Below are positions 31,937 through 44,500 of a DNA stretch of 64,000 bases, piece after piece. Both the position numbers and the translations under genes were made by a program. The notes below the pieces were generated by a model. The model worked only from the letters and a program-made list of their open reading frames with translations. It was not told the DNA's origin and did no database searches. The stretch is from Vidua macroura. Its lineage: Eukaryota > Chordata > Aves > Passeriformes > Viduidae. How positions within the stretch are numbered: the first letter of the stretch is position 1; every line of letters starts with the position of its first letter. The stretch is from assembly GCF_024509145.1 (NCBI RefSeq), contig NC_071571.1, positions 62,345,713 through 62,409,712 of the forward strand. Reading direction: 5' to 3'.

Positions 31937-32353
31937 GAGGGATAACAGCAAATGTGCTAAATGGTCATGAGTTAGGAGCAGAAGTTCATCTCTGGTTAGG
32001 GAAAAGCTAGTGTATATGAACCATGTCTTGTAAGGAGTATGATAGCCTGGGGACCACCACCTTCTCTTTATGAAGTCTCTCACAGATATTAGGGAGAGAA
32101 GTAATATTGGAGACTCTCACGGAGACTGGGTTGGGTTTAAAGCAGAATAAAACACTGCCCTGGTAGAAATAAATATTGGAAATCAAGCCTGGTATAAACA
32201 TTACATGAACACTGACTGTATTTACTTATGATTCCAGCCACTCCCCGCTGGCCAAGGGCACCCCTGTAACAGCCTGACCCTGAGCATGCCAAACAAGCCT
32301 TGGCACAGGCCCAGCTTTGCAGGTCTACATTTCTTGTCTGACTGAAATTCAAC

Positions 32354-32971
32354 ATGCATTTGTATCAAGAGGATGAAGAGGACCTAAGGAGCAAGGTTAG
32401 GTGGCTGCAGTGTTCAGATACACAGGTGAAGGATCAGTTTATCCAGTCCCAAGTGGTGGCACTAGAATTTCTTAACACTGACTGCAATGTGCTGGCAATG
32501 CCTGCCACCAGCGGCTGCCCACAGGCATCATACAAGGACCAGCCAAGCCCTGTAGCTCCTCTTGTGGAAGACAGACAAGTAATTAAGCAAGGTAACCACA
32601 GGGTTTCAAAAGGGAAGCCCCCACCTCATTTCACTCCTGGAATGCAGGTATGGTCTTGTTGCACTATGTCATTTATATGTTGCAATAATTGGCTTGTGGC
32701 ATTCCCATTCCTTTTGGAAGCAGTTGGTGACAAGTCATGTGTTAAGTGGACTCATGACTATGGCAGTAAGTGGCACCAAGTAGAAATTTTTACACATTCC
32801 AGTTCAGAAAAAGAAGACTCATTTTGCACCCAATCCAGGAAAGCAAATATCCTATTTTCATCTCCAGCTACAGTTCCTAGACAAGAGAAGAAAATTCTCA
32901 AGAGTGACATTATGAGAAAGAAATTAAAAAAAAAAAAAAAATTCAACCCAAACTCAAGAGCTATAATCTAG
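32354..32971 (+). other. 205-codon open frame, unrecognised, probably chance
   Basis: The frame starts with ATG at 32354 and ends at TAG 32969-32971. It is the longest ATG-started frame outside the provirus. The predicted protein has no motif I recognise, a neutral composition, and a C-terminal lysine run that simply translates an A tract at 32927-32941. There is no sign of introns or a family. In 64 kb a frame of this length can arise by chance. Confidence 0.15.
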
Positions 32972-33806
32972 ATCTGGCAAAAGTTGTCTTCCACTTTTCT
33001 GCCCCAGCTCTAAAAGTTTGCTTTGCAAATGCAAATATTTGTTTCAAGTGCTTTGTCTCAGTCAGTGGTATGCTTTTCAGTTTTTCACAGGCAGTTTTTA
33101 CAACACCATTTATACCATTGACCTTGGCCTGAAAAATAAATACAGACCATATCCATCCAAGTAGGTTATAAACTCTGCTAACCAACTTTACAGCTTTTCA
33201 ATCCTATTAGGCTCCTTTATACAGTGTAAAGCCTCTCTAAGGCATTTATTCCCATGAATATACTTGTGTATGCATGGAAGGTATAAGGGTTTGTCTGGAG
33301 AAGAATTTGGTTCTTCAGTCACCTTGCAAGTTCCTGACACATCAGGTCAGAAATTTGACATGCAAACTAAAATCAAAATCCTGATATTTCAGGATTCCTA
33401 AACGATGAATTTAGGAATTATACTGACCAATATACTGTTTTCTCAGATCTGTTGATTGATAACACATAAATACCACAATATGATGTGCTCAAAGATATTC
33501 CTTACAACTTTTTTATTGGTAGAGAGATTATAAAATAGATATATCACCTCAATTTACTATGAGGAGATCTGCTTTCATATCACATACCTAAACAATCCGA
33601 CTCAAGGTCTATTGTTCCACAAGCACATGCAATAAGCGTGATTTTAAAATAAAAATCAATTGTGAGCCCTTTATTAAAAAAGCTAAATTCCACTGATTTT
33701 ACTGGGGATGAATGGGGAGAAGGAGGGTTCCACAAAAGAAGTGATATGGTGCCTCAGTAAAGATAGCAAACTCAGCTTAATAAACTTCCTTCAAGGATTT
33801 TGGCGG

Positions 33807-33889
33807 GTTTTTTTGGGTTTTGTTTTTGTTTGTTTATTTGGTTTGGTTGGTTTTTTGTTGTTGTTTTTTTTTGTTTTTTTTTTTTTTTT
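33807..33889 (+). repeat. T/G-rich low-complexity tract
   Basis: Irregular GTTTT, GGTTT and TTG units end in a T17 run. On the other strand this is an A/C-rich tract like those at 1656 and 26834. Confidence 0.85.
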
Positions 33890-34905
33890 CCCTTTTCAAA
33901 AGCTAATAACTTCAAAACTAATATAAGAAAAACCCAGTCAACCTCTGGGTTCAGCAGTGCCAATATGCATGCATGTACCTTAGTAATTGCAAGTCCTGGT
34001 TTAATTCTTAAACAAAATTAGTTCTTATTTAGCTTTAATATTTGACAACTAAACATTTTCTGAAGGGAAAGTCTTTTATACCAGACTATGCTCTTTCTAT
34101 TTTCTAAACATTCTGGTTCTGTAACCAAATGTAAGTAACACAGCTATAAGAAGTAGAAAGGAACACATAGTCATTAACAGCATAAATAGCCGGTTCTAAA
34201 ACGTAAATAGACAGAAAAATGATTATTCAAAGATCTGAAAGTATAAGCTTTCTCTTACTGGTAAGATGCTGTTGTTATCATAGGTACTGTTACTAGATTA
34301 TATTGTGTGTTATAGAATTCATATGCATAGACATATGTAATATTTCTTGATGAAACTCCCAAACAAGGCAATTAGAATATAATAGGAGTTTGCAAACATC
34401 ACCAACTCATAAAGAGAAACTGGTGTGTTAAGTTCACATACCAATTAAACCAGAAGACTAGCAAACTTGCTAACACAAGGTGTAGCTTGAAAAGAGTACT
34501 CTAAGAACCCAAGTCTTACAGCCACTATTTCTGAGGGAAAGAACTGAGTTTGTTTTCCAGAGTTACCTGGGATAGATGCTACAGACAAATTGCATTACAA
34601 TACACACTTAGGTATTTATACTCAACTTGGAAACTTAATTCAGGAAAAATTAATGTGGAGCAGGGTCCTCACAAAGCTTTTCCCATGAGAAGACACAGAC
34701 CAAGGGAAGTGGCTTGAAAGTGACACCAAAAAAGTGTCCTGGTCTGCCTGCATGAGTTTCCAAGAAGCTAGGACTTTCTTTAAAACTCACTTTCTTGCAG
34801 AATTTTCACAAGTTTACTCTGAATAACTACACATCTTTGTGACAAAAGGCTTAACACTTACCACTTAAATTAGGTTTATTTACAAATACAAATAATTATA
34901 TAATG

Positions 34906-34930
34906 ATTATTATTATTGTTGTTATTATTA
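34906..34930 (+). repeat. (TTA)n/(TTG)n microsatellite
   Basis: TTATTATTATTGTTGTTATTATTA forms a short trinucleotide repeat. Confidence 0.8.
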
Positions 34931-37189
34931 CACCATAACTATTTTCTATTGTCTTGCTTTGAATAAGAAGCATATGTAGTTTGCAGACCACTCTGCTGGA
35001 GGTGTACTGCTGTACCAGGCAACACAGACAAAACATTATGCAAGGAATAACCAAATTCCACAATGAAACCAAAATGTTGGGCTACCAAAAAAAATAATTA
35101 GCAAGAGTGGCAAGAGTCAGGCCAACAGGTTACTCTATGCCAATCCCAGGGGAGAGGAGCTCTATAGTAAGGAGAACTATAATGTATCAAAAAAAAAAAA
35201 AAGCATAGAAAGAGATAATGGCAAGAAACTTTGCTAAATACATCGAAACTGCAAGGAAATCATATGACTTTGTAACACAAAATGCAACTAAGAGATTGCC
35301 AGAAAAGACAAAAAAAGTCTCCAGATCCTTTTGGTTGATAAATGGACTTCAGACAAAAACTGTGGACTTAATTTAATGCAGGATTTTTTTTTTTTATTTA
35401 TTCTCTTGCATAGACAAATGAGCCTTTTCAGAATTATTTTCCTTAGCTTAAAACACATGTAAAACAAAATGCAAAAATTTCTTCCTAATCTGTAGCTTTG
35501 ATGAAAGATGAACTGGTGGAGCTGCTGTTAAGGTTGTATGCCTTTAAATCTTTGGTGCTGATGTAAAAGTATGCACTCGCCAGTCTGATGTTTTTAATAA
35601 TTGTCAGCACAGTGTCACTGGACTTATATACATCTTGATGAGAAAGTATTAAAACAGGAACTCTGCTCCTGATTCTTAATCTGTTGTACTCGCATCAAAG
35701 CCAGACCCTATATAAACAGGAAACTGGAATGGGCTTGATAATGTATCACCAACAGGACTGAAGCTTTAAAGGAGACTGGGCAGACAAACAGAGCTACAGC
35801 CACTTTTGCATTTGCACTGATAAAAGAATCATTCCCCAGCAGATCATCATCCTTCATGAAGCCAAGAGCTATAAAGTCTTCTGTGATTGCCAAAGGTTAA
35901 ATAGCTGTACCTAAAACCAAGTCTCAGCAACACTAAACTATACACAAGTTTTCAGCCACCTTGAAACATCAAAGGTGAAATTGTCAAAAGGACCTGAAGT
36001 CCCATCCCTAAAGCAACTCAATTCCATCACTTTTGATTTTGTTATCCATCATCCAACATAATGCATTTGCTTTTGAACATTTACTCTCTAGCCTGCTAGA
36101 TGTCCAATAATATTCCAGAACTGAGTGTCTGTAAACAACTAAGTGTGACCAAAAAATGAATCTTGTAAGCACTCATCTCTCACATTTTTTTAATTTGCTA
36201 ATATGAACAGTTGTAAATTGTTTTTAGAAGCATCAAACACTTTAGTTGTGGCTTGAAAAAAGCCTACAGGAAAATACCATGCAAGAAAGAGCACAATGCC
36301 CTCAATTTTAAACTATGTGTTATTTGGTCTAGTGAACTGCCAGTAATGTGCAAATGCCACTACTATTTAAAGTAATCTTCCAGAGCACTGAGGAAATTCA
36401 CTGGAAGGTACTAATGAAGATATCAGGGAGGTTTATTATAACAAGTAGGGCAAAGAGTGGAAAGGAGACTAAGTTCTGCAAACCCCATGCTGGGGACCTT
36501 CAGAGGCATGATACAACAGAGAAATTTGTGCCAGAACACTAATCCTGAGGTCTTCCCTCTGGGTCACAGGGTCTTGACTTCTAAGGACACTAACAATCCA
36601 ATCCAAAGTGGAGAGAAAAAAAAAACAAAACAAGACACGAAACTTTCCTTCTATAAGATAAAGTTTATGGCATAAATAAATAATAGTGCATAGCATCATT
36701 AATAAGAGTCTGGATTACCGGCATTAGAATTTCAAAAGATTACAGATACTGTGCTGTCGTGACAGATTAACTGTGCACCTAATCAGGCAGTGATATCTTT
36801 CACCAGCTCACAAAGTCATATTTGAGTAAGAAACACAAAGCAAAGGAACTTAAAGGCACAAAAATGTTTCCCAAAACATAAAAAAAACTCTACAGATGTG
36901 GTGTGCCTGTTATCAAGAAGCGAGATTTTCTTTGCTTTACATCACAGTGAGGTTTTCAGTTACTCTACAGCTGTTTCTCCCCATTTCAGTTCATTAATCT
37001 GCAGTGTAAAAAAAATTGAGCATCAGGCAGTCTTTAGTTTTAACTGAAAGTTGAGGAGAAATACATTAATTAGGTATTTAATGTACAGTTCCTAGATGCC
37101 TAGTAATTGTGCTGTGTTCAGTTTAAGATTAAAGTTAAGATTCTTTTTCCACTCTACATTTACTATATTTATAAATTTTGTATTTCAAA

Positions 37190-38545
37190 AAATCACAGGA
37201 TGAGTCAAATTGGAAGGCACCACAGTTGGTCACCTGGTCCCACCTCCTGACTCAAGTAGGGCAATACTGGAGTACATGGCACAGGATTCTGTCCTGATGG
37301 TTCTTGAATATATTGCATGAGGGAGACTCCACAGCCTCCCTGGGCAATCTGATCCAGTGTTTGTTCACCTGCACTAAGTTAGGAAGTTCTTCCTCATATT
37401 TAGGTGGAACTTCCTGTGCATCAGTTTCTGGCCATTTGTTCTTGTCCTGTTGCTTGACACTGTGAAGAGCCTGGATCATCTTCTTGACACCCTCTGTTCA
37501 GATACTGATAGGCACTGATGAGATACCCTCTGTCTTGAGGCTGAAGAGGCCCAGCTCCCTCAGCCTTTCCTCATAAGACAGATGTTCCAGTCCCTTGATC
37601 ATCTTTGTTGCCCTCCACTGGACCTGTTCAAGTTGCTTCATGTCTCTTTTGTCCCGAGGAGCCCAGTTGTGGCTCAGCACTCCAGGTGTGGCCTCACCAG
37701 GGCTGAACAGAGGGACAGGATCACCTCCCTCAACCTGTTCACAATGTTTTTCCTAATGCAACCCAGGATCCCTTTGGCCTTCTTGGCCACCAGGGCATTG
37801 CTGGCTCATGGACAGCTTGTTGTTCACCAGGACCCCTAGGTTCTTCTCCTCCTTTCCAGCAGGTCAGCCCCCAGCCTGTGCTGGTGCTTGGAGTTCTTCC
37901 TCCCCAGGGGCAGGACCCTGCACTTCCCGTTGTTGAATTTCAGAAGGTTCCTTTCTGCCTATCCCTCCAGGCTGCCAAGGTCCCTCTGAAGGGCTGCACA
38001 GCTCTCTGGGGTGTCAGACACTCCTCACAGCTTTGGGTAATCAGTGAACTTGTTGAGGAGGCACCTGCCCCTTCATCCAAGACACTGACGGATAAGTTAA
38101 CAATACTGGGCCCAGCAAAGAACCCTGGGGGACACCACTAGGGAGAGGTCTCTAACTAGACCCTGTCACTGATCATGATCCTCTGGGATCTGCTGCTCAG
38201 CCAGTTCTTAACCCAACCCACTACCCACTCATCCAGTCCGCACTTTCAAAGTTTGCCTATGAGCATATTGTGAGAGGCAGTGTGAAAACCTTGCTGAAGG
38301 CAAGGTAAACAATACTCACTGCTCTCCCCTCATCCATCCAGCAAGCTCTTTCTTCATAGAAGGCAATCAGGGTGGTCAAACATCATTCACTTTTAGTGTA
38401 TGCATGCTGACCATTTCTGATCACCTTCTTGTCCTCCATGTGTGCCCCAGAGTGTGAGGTGCTTCATTACCTTGCCAGGGATTTAGGTAAGGCGGACTGG
38501 TCAGTGGTTCCTAGGTCCTCCTTCTTGCCCTTTTTGTTTATGTTA
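37190..38545 (-). mobile_element. CR1 LINE, 5'-truncated, antisense
   Basis: Read on the minus strand this is the last ~1.35 kb of a CR1 element. Its 3' end is at the low coordinate, near 37190. A minus-strand frame at 37498-37680 encodes QLEQVQWRATKMIKGLEHLS and LSYEERLRELGLFSLKTE, the familiar C-terminal part of the CR1 ORF2 protein. Upstream sequence (37690-38545) is the reverse-transcriptase region, broken by stops and shifts. CR1 ORF2 normally encodes an endonuclease and reverse transcriptase; this copy cannot. Confidence 0.92.
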
Positions 38546-41500
38546 TGTGAGTCCTACTCACAAACAGCTCCAGCTGTAAGTTGTAGCACACATCACAGGC
38601 TGGAAGGCTAGAAAACTGAGGAAGGCAAGAGGTCCTCTGACCACATCTACTCACCTTCAATTTTATCAGAACTCTGATTCACCTTTTTCTTCCTTTTCAC
38701 AGTAAGATATGTTAGTCCAGCCTTAATTCCAGCATTGTTGGATTTTCATGGGTTGCACTATTCAAAGGTTTTAGGGTAAATCTCAATAACAAAAGATGTG
38801 TTCAGCTGCATAAGGAGTCATAAACCCTATTTTGTGTCTTTTCTTAAGCACATACAAAAAGTTTTCTCAGCATTTTACTTAAAGATTTGTTATAACCACA
38901 ATTATTTCAAAATGTATGTAAAAACAACTAGAAATTTATTCCTTAATCCTGTCAATAAATAAAAGAAGAAATAAGCTGAGCCTGGTAATAGAGAACAGAA
39001 CGTGACATTTGATTCAAAACTTATCTGAAGTTATTTGATTCAAAACTTATCTGAAGTTTTTGAATCAAATATTCAGTATTTGATTCAAAACTTATCTGAA
39101 GGCTTAAAAATGTTATATAAGTTTATTGCCTTATTTTCTCTTGCTGTGACATGTATATCCTGCATTTTCCCAGAGCAATGATGAGTCACTTAAAAATATA
39201 TTGTTATTAGGTACGTGGGCTCAGGTCAAATAACTGGATCTCTTCAAGGGACAGGACAGTATCTTGGACATGTGGGAAACCATACTGTTTATCATTGACT
39301 CACATATCCTTTGGGTTTGCTCCTAAAAGACTTTTAAGAACATTTTTTAATAGAAATTCCCTATATGTTTCCCTTTCACAATTTCTGTAATATTCTCTAA
39401 TTATACCAAGTAAGTCTTTAACTTGCTGCTTGTCACCATTGTATCTCATCTCTTTTCTCTCATAATGTTAACTAACTCACAGCACGATGGAAAAGCCAAA
39501 AGCAATTTAACTGACCAAAACCTCTTACCCAATGTAACAGGATATCTGAGTGTAAAAGAGATCTTTTTCAGGCCTATAAATAAGAATATTTCTAGTGTCA
39601 CCTCCCATCTATGAATCCCTTCCTACTTCAGGAATCTGGAAGGGGAGATGGCTTTTAAAAGCATGGTATTTTAGGACCAGAGCAGGAAGTGATTACCACT
39701 GTTAATAAAAGTCATGTCAATTATGCTTCATGAGCAGCAAGTGTATTCAAATATTGCTCTTTGGGAAAAAAAAAAAGACATAATTTTTCTTTAGCTTTCT
39801 TATGTTTATTTTGTTCATTATTACTGCTAGTATATAACAATGCATTTGCATTGGTTTAGATCAAAATATCCCAATTCTCAGATCTTGACATTAATTATAT
39901 TTTGATTTGTAAAGGGTTATTGACATGAATTACACTATATAAGGCAGAATTCCTTCTTTTCAGTGTATCAAATATTATAAATTATCAACAGATGATTTAT
40001 AACAGAAATTTTCCTCAAGGTTTAAGGTACATTACTACCAAGACCTATGTCTCAGAAGTGTAATCAGCCTTTGGTTAGAGCCAGTGTCATCTCCTACTTC
40101 ATTTTCTCTTCTAGTGTGTTTTGTATCTTCAGATAATGACAGAGGCCCTTAAACATCATGCAAATGAACAGGGAGCGGGACAGAAATACCCTTTGCAAAA
40201 AAAAAAAAGAATTGAGGTTACCGTAGGATTGTTTTGTACTGATAAAATTGCCACAAAATCCTGAAGAATACACCATCTCCATGTCAATTTTGGAAATACA
40301 AAATCTTTACTGTGGGTTCCACAGTAAAAATCATGTGCACACTGAGTATGTATAATTAATGAAAACAGAGTGTGCATTGTGAACAGTACAGGAACTGAGA
40401 CATAATATGCACAGAATAATTTACCAGAAAAAATTTGTAACTGTATCTTTGGCAAGCAAGCAAATTCATATTTTGATTTAAACGTAAGTTTATTACCAGC
40501 AGTAATTCACCTGCAAAAGTCTCAGTTTTGTGACTTTCCACTTACTCATATGGTTCTAAAAGAAAAGACTCAGTTCTTCTGGTTAACACATAGGGCACAA
40601 AATTATTCATTAGACTATGAATCACAAAATATGACAGATGCCTGGCCGAGCATCCAAGGATGGAGTTAAAGGTCTTCCCTTATTTATACTTCAGTCAATG
40701 TGGCATGGTGCCATAGGCTTTATCTAGACAAAGATTTAAAAGTGAACTGTTAACATGCCTTAGTGAAAACATATGTTAAAAGTCTTTTATTATTGTCTAT
40801 CTATACTTTGATGCACCTTAAGCTGATCAAAATGTAGCACGATGGGAAATAAATCTTAAGGGAAGATGATGTACATCAGGGGATGCAAAATAGAATTCTA
40901 AAATGCATTTGTCAGAACTTGATAGCTTAGGTTTTATTCTGTGTCCACCTCCAAGTGATTGACTAGAAAAAGATATGGAAGAGGAAGTTAAGTACTATTT
41001 ACGCAAATGATCAGAATCTCCAATTTTTCTTGCGTCGAAGTTAAAGCAATAAGGCTTTAATAAGCAATCCCCCCATGTCATGTTAAGTTACAGTGCTCCC
41101 AGTTATCTGTAAAGTAACCCTACCAAGAAAGAACAATAGGAGAAACACATTCTGTGTATGAAGTTAAAGCATATTAAGTAAAGTCAAAACCAAAAAAAAA
41201 CCTTTCCAAGTTAGATAACACTTTAAAAAATGAAGTATGAAGCGTTAAGAACGAAGTAAGTCCTTTGGCCCAGAAAACTGAACTATGCTCTTTGAAAGCC
41301 AAAAATAATTTTAAAATACCAAAACATCCCATATTAACCACATTTCACTTTTCTTTACTAAAATCACAACAGTGAGGTTATTTGGATAACAATAACCCAT
41401 GCTCTACAAATTTCCTGTCCAACAGTGGTACAAGGATGGGTACTGTTTGCATGACTGTTAAGAAGTAATGTGCAACATAGTGGAGTGTACACATCAGCAG

Positions 41501-44500
41501 GCAAAGCAGAGATATATCAGATTTCATATGTAAAACTGAACTAAAATTATTTGACAAGTGATCACTTCATGTTCATTACCATTGTTTTCTGTAGAGAATT
41601 AGGTATCCAGCTAGCCAAAAAAAAAAAAAAAAAGTTTTGTTAAACACACATATCCATGCATTTGCATATGTATCAGTATGTGTCTCAAAACATAGGCTTG
41701 AAAAACAAGAAAAATGTTAGCAGTAGCCAGACCAATCCATCTATAAAATTGTGTCTGAATTTTCACCTCTTATTGATGGAGTTGTGTTGTTTACTTCAGC
41801 CTGCAAGTCTATTAAATAGGCTATTAGCTCTATTTCTAGTGTATACGCTTGGACTGAGGCACTCACAGTGACTCAGGCAGGAGTAGGACAATTAAAAAGT
41901 GGAGGTCTTCTGTCAAGGAAGATTTTTTTGGTGACACATGAGTTGCAAAGTAGTGCTAACACAGCAAACAAACAAGCACAAATAATTCCTCACATCTGAA
42001 AGTGAAAAGGAAAGAAATGCCATTCTCCTGGTGGGAAGACACATTTATTATTTCAATATGGCATTTATTGTGGTTAATGGATGCAGACTGAGAGAAAAAA
42101 AATCAATAGAGTCATGCATGTATTCCATTTGATAGATGTGGATTCTGCTCTAAGCAAGGACAGAAAAGTGGGAAACATTTTAATTTTTTTAATAGCTTGA
42201 AAAACAGTAACAGATTATTATGAGTTTTACTCACAGAAATTAACTAATTAACTAGAGGATGTCATCAACCAGAATCAGAATGGGGAAACAAAAAGCAAGG
42301 CAACTTCCTGTCTGTAAATAACCCTTATTCATTTTTTATTCATTCATTTTATAACACAATCTGCAGTCAGTACAAATTTACTAGCAGGATACATTAAGGA
42401 AAAACAAAAAATACTCTGTTTCCTCACCTTTTCCCTATAAAGAATGAGATAACAAAAACTCATATGGTTTATGACATTACCTTTGCAAATTGAGAACAGT
42501 AAAAGTCTGCCCTTCTTACTGGCTTATGCGTAGTGTAATTGTTTAGCTAAGGCCCTGATCAACAAATATTGTGTTTCTTCCAGGGGAACATCAAGGCAAC
42601 TAGTCTCTTTACTGTGTCATTTGGAAGAATCAGAATATGACTAGAAAAAATGTCAAGAGGGAAATCTAAACCTAGGCCAGGCAGTAAAACTCCTCAGGGA
42701 AAAATCACGTTTATTAAGTTATTCCTCTTGGTCAGTAAAGGTTAGCAAGCATTTCAACAAATTTTCTCTTGGGTCAAATAAAGCTGGAAAGGGAGTGGAT
42801 GTGATACCACCTGACAGGCCTTGATTTTCAGATGGAAGCTACAGTAGTATTTTGGACTCTCAGATTCTGGATCTTGATTTACAATAATAAAACAGTATCT
42901 CCATGATTATTTTTTTCAAACAAAGTAAAAAAGTTATTTTATTTCTGGAGAAATTTACACAGAAGTTCCAATGTTCCATCATTAGATGTGATTCTAGAGC
43001 AGGCTGGCAATGACAACTGCCATGACAGCTGCAACTGTGGGGTACTGCAGAAAATTGCTTCTACTTAACCCTTAAAAGAACTACTTATTTTTTCCCAGCC
43101 TTAGAAAAATGAATTCTAGTGAGAGGTTCATTGTGTTCCTCTAGTAAAATAAATCCACTGTATTTACTGAGAGTTGCATTCTATAGATGACCTAGCATCT
43201 CATTAAGATGATTTTACCCCATACTGTTCTGGCACACAGGCTCTCACAAACAACATTTTCAATACTCTGGTCTTCAGATCTCATCACAATCCTAAACTAG
43301 GTCACCTGGAATGATGGCATGGCACAAAAACAAATAGATCAGATCCAACTTCTCCCTTTCTTAAGTACCTGATATTAACAGTTATCTTCCCTGCAAAGGA
43401 AAATTTAAGAACAAAAAAAAAAAAATATTTTCAATAGCCCTCTACCAGTAGTTGGTTCCTCAAAACAAGCTCAGGTTGACATTAAGTGACAGTGACTGCC
43501 AGTCGAGGGCTGTTTGATAGGTTTGCATCACCAAAGCTCTAATTTCTAGCAGACCAGGCCACAGATTTCCACCTCAGGGAGCTAAGGAGCTGTGGCTGGA
43601 ATGGTTCTGGCACATGAACAATCTCTATCCGAGACAGGGAACCTCCAGGTCAGGGCTGAGGTCAGTTCTGTTGAGGCAGAGAGCAGCAAGACCTATTCTT
43701 AGCACACATGAGCTGACATTTGGTAAAACTGTCACAAAGACAAGGGAATATGGGAACACTTTGCCAAGAGGCCAAGAGCCTCGTCACCCTCCTAACTCAT
43801 ATTACAACTACAGCTTACCTCATGTTAGTTACTGCACGTTAGCCAAGGTGTAGGAAAAAATACATCCATTGTCCAGGGAAGAAAAGGCAGTTGAAAATTA
43901 CTGATAAAATGGACTTGCTATGATATTGGCCATATTTAATTTATTTTATTAATAAACAGCCTAGCATTTCAAGGGACATCAAACTAATAGCAATATTGAA
44001 CTTATGATCAATCCATAAGAATGCAGACACTTAACAGCTGTCATCTTAATAAAAAAAAAAGTGTTGTGACATTGCTTTGATATTTTGCTTTCTAAAACAC
44101 ATCTAAAATTTGCTTTAAATGGACAGCCATTATCACCAATGGTATTTATTTTAGCTATCTCACTCTTGCTACACAGGCAAACCTTCAGGGAGGGGGAAAG
44201 GAACAGGAAGAAAAAGATAAAGGAAGAACAAATAGAAGCAAAGTAAGCAATAAAATATTGAACAAGGACTACTACAGAAAATTGCAAATATGAAATTAAA
44301 TTAGTGCCAGGCATTCCAATCTAGGTTCTGAAGCAAGGTCCCTGAATGAAAAAAACAATCAATTTGAATTCCTTGGACTCCACCTGTTGTAAATACTTGC
44401 AAAATACACACCATCTTCTTTTCACCTATAACTTCTGCTGAGTTCAGTAGTGCAAAAAGTCTCGTTATTGCAGCAGATAAGACAGAATTATGACTGTGGG

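Larger units (their letters stand above)
32972..37189. other. gene-free interval
   Basis: Nothing but AT-rich noncoding DNA and simple repeats is recognisable: no exon and no clear transposon. Confidence 0.5.

Noticed and set aside
39007..39101. CRISPR-like array
   Set aside because: The repeats are too few, spacers are not uniform, and the sequence is eukaryotic.
43480..43870. possible solo LTR or exon in a mixed-composition stretch
   Set aside because: I could find no TG...CA ends with target duplication, no poly(A) signal and no recognisable protein.
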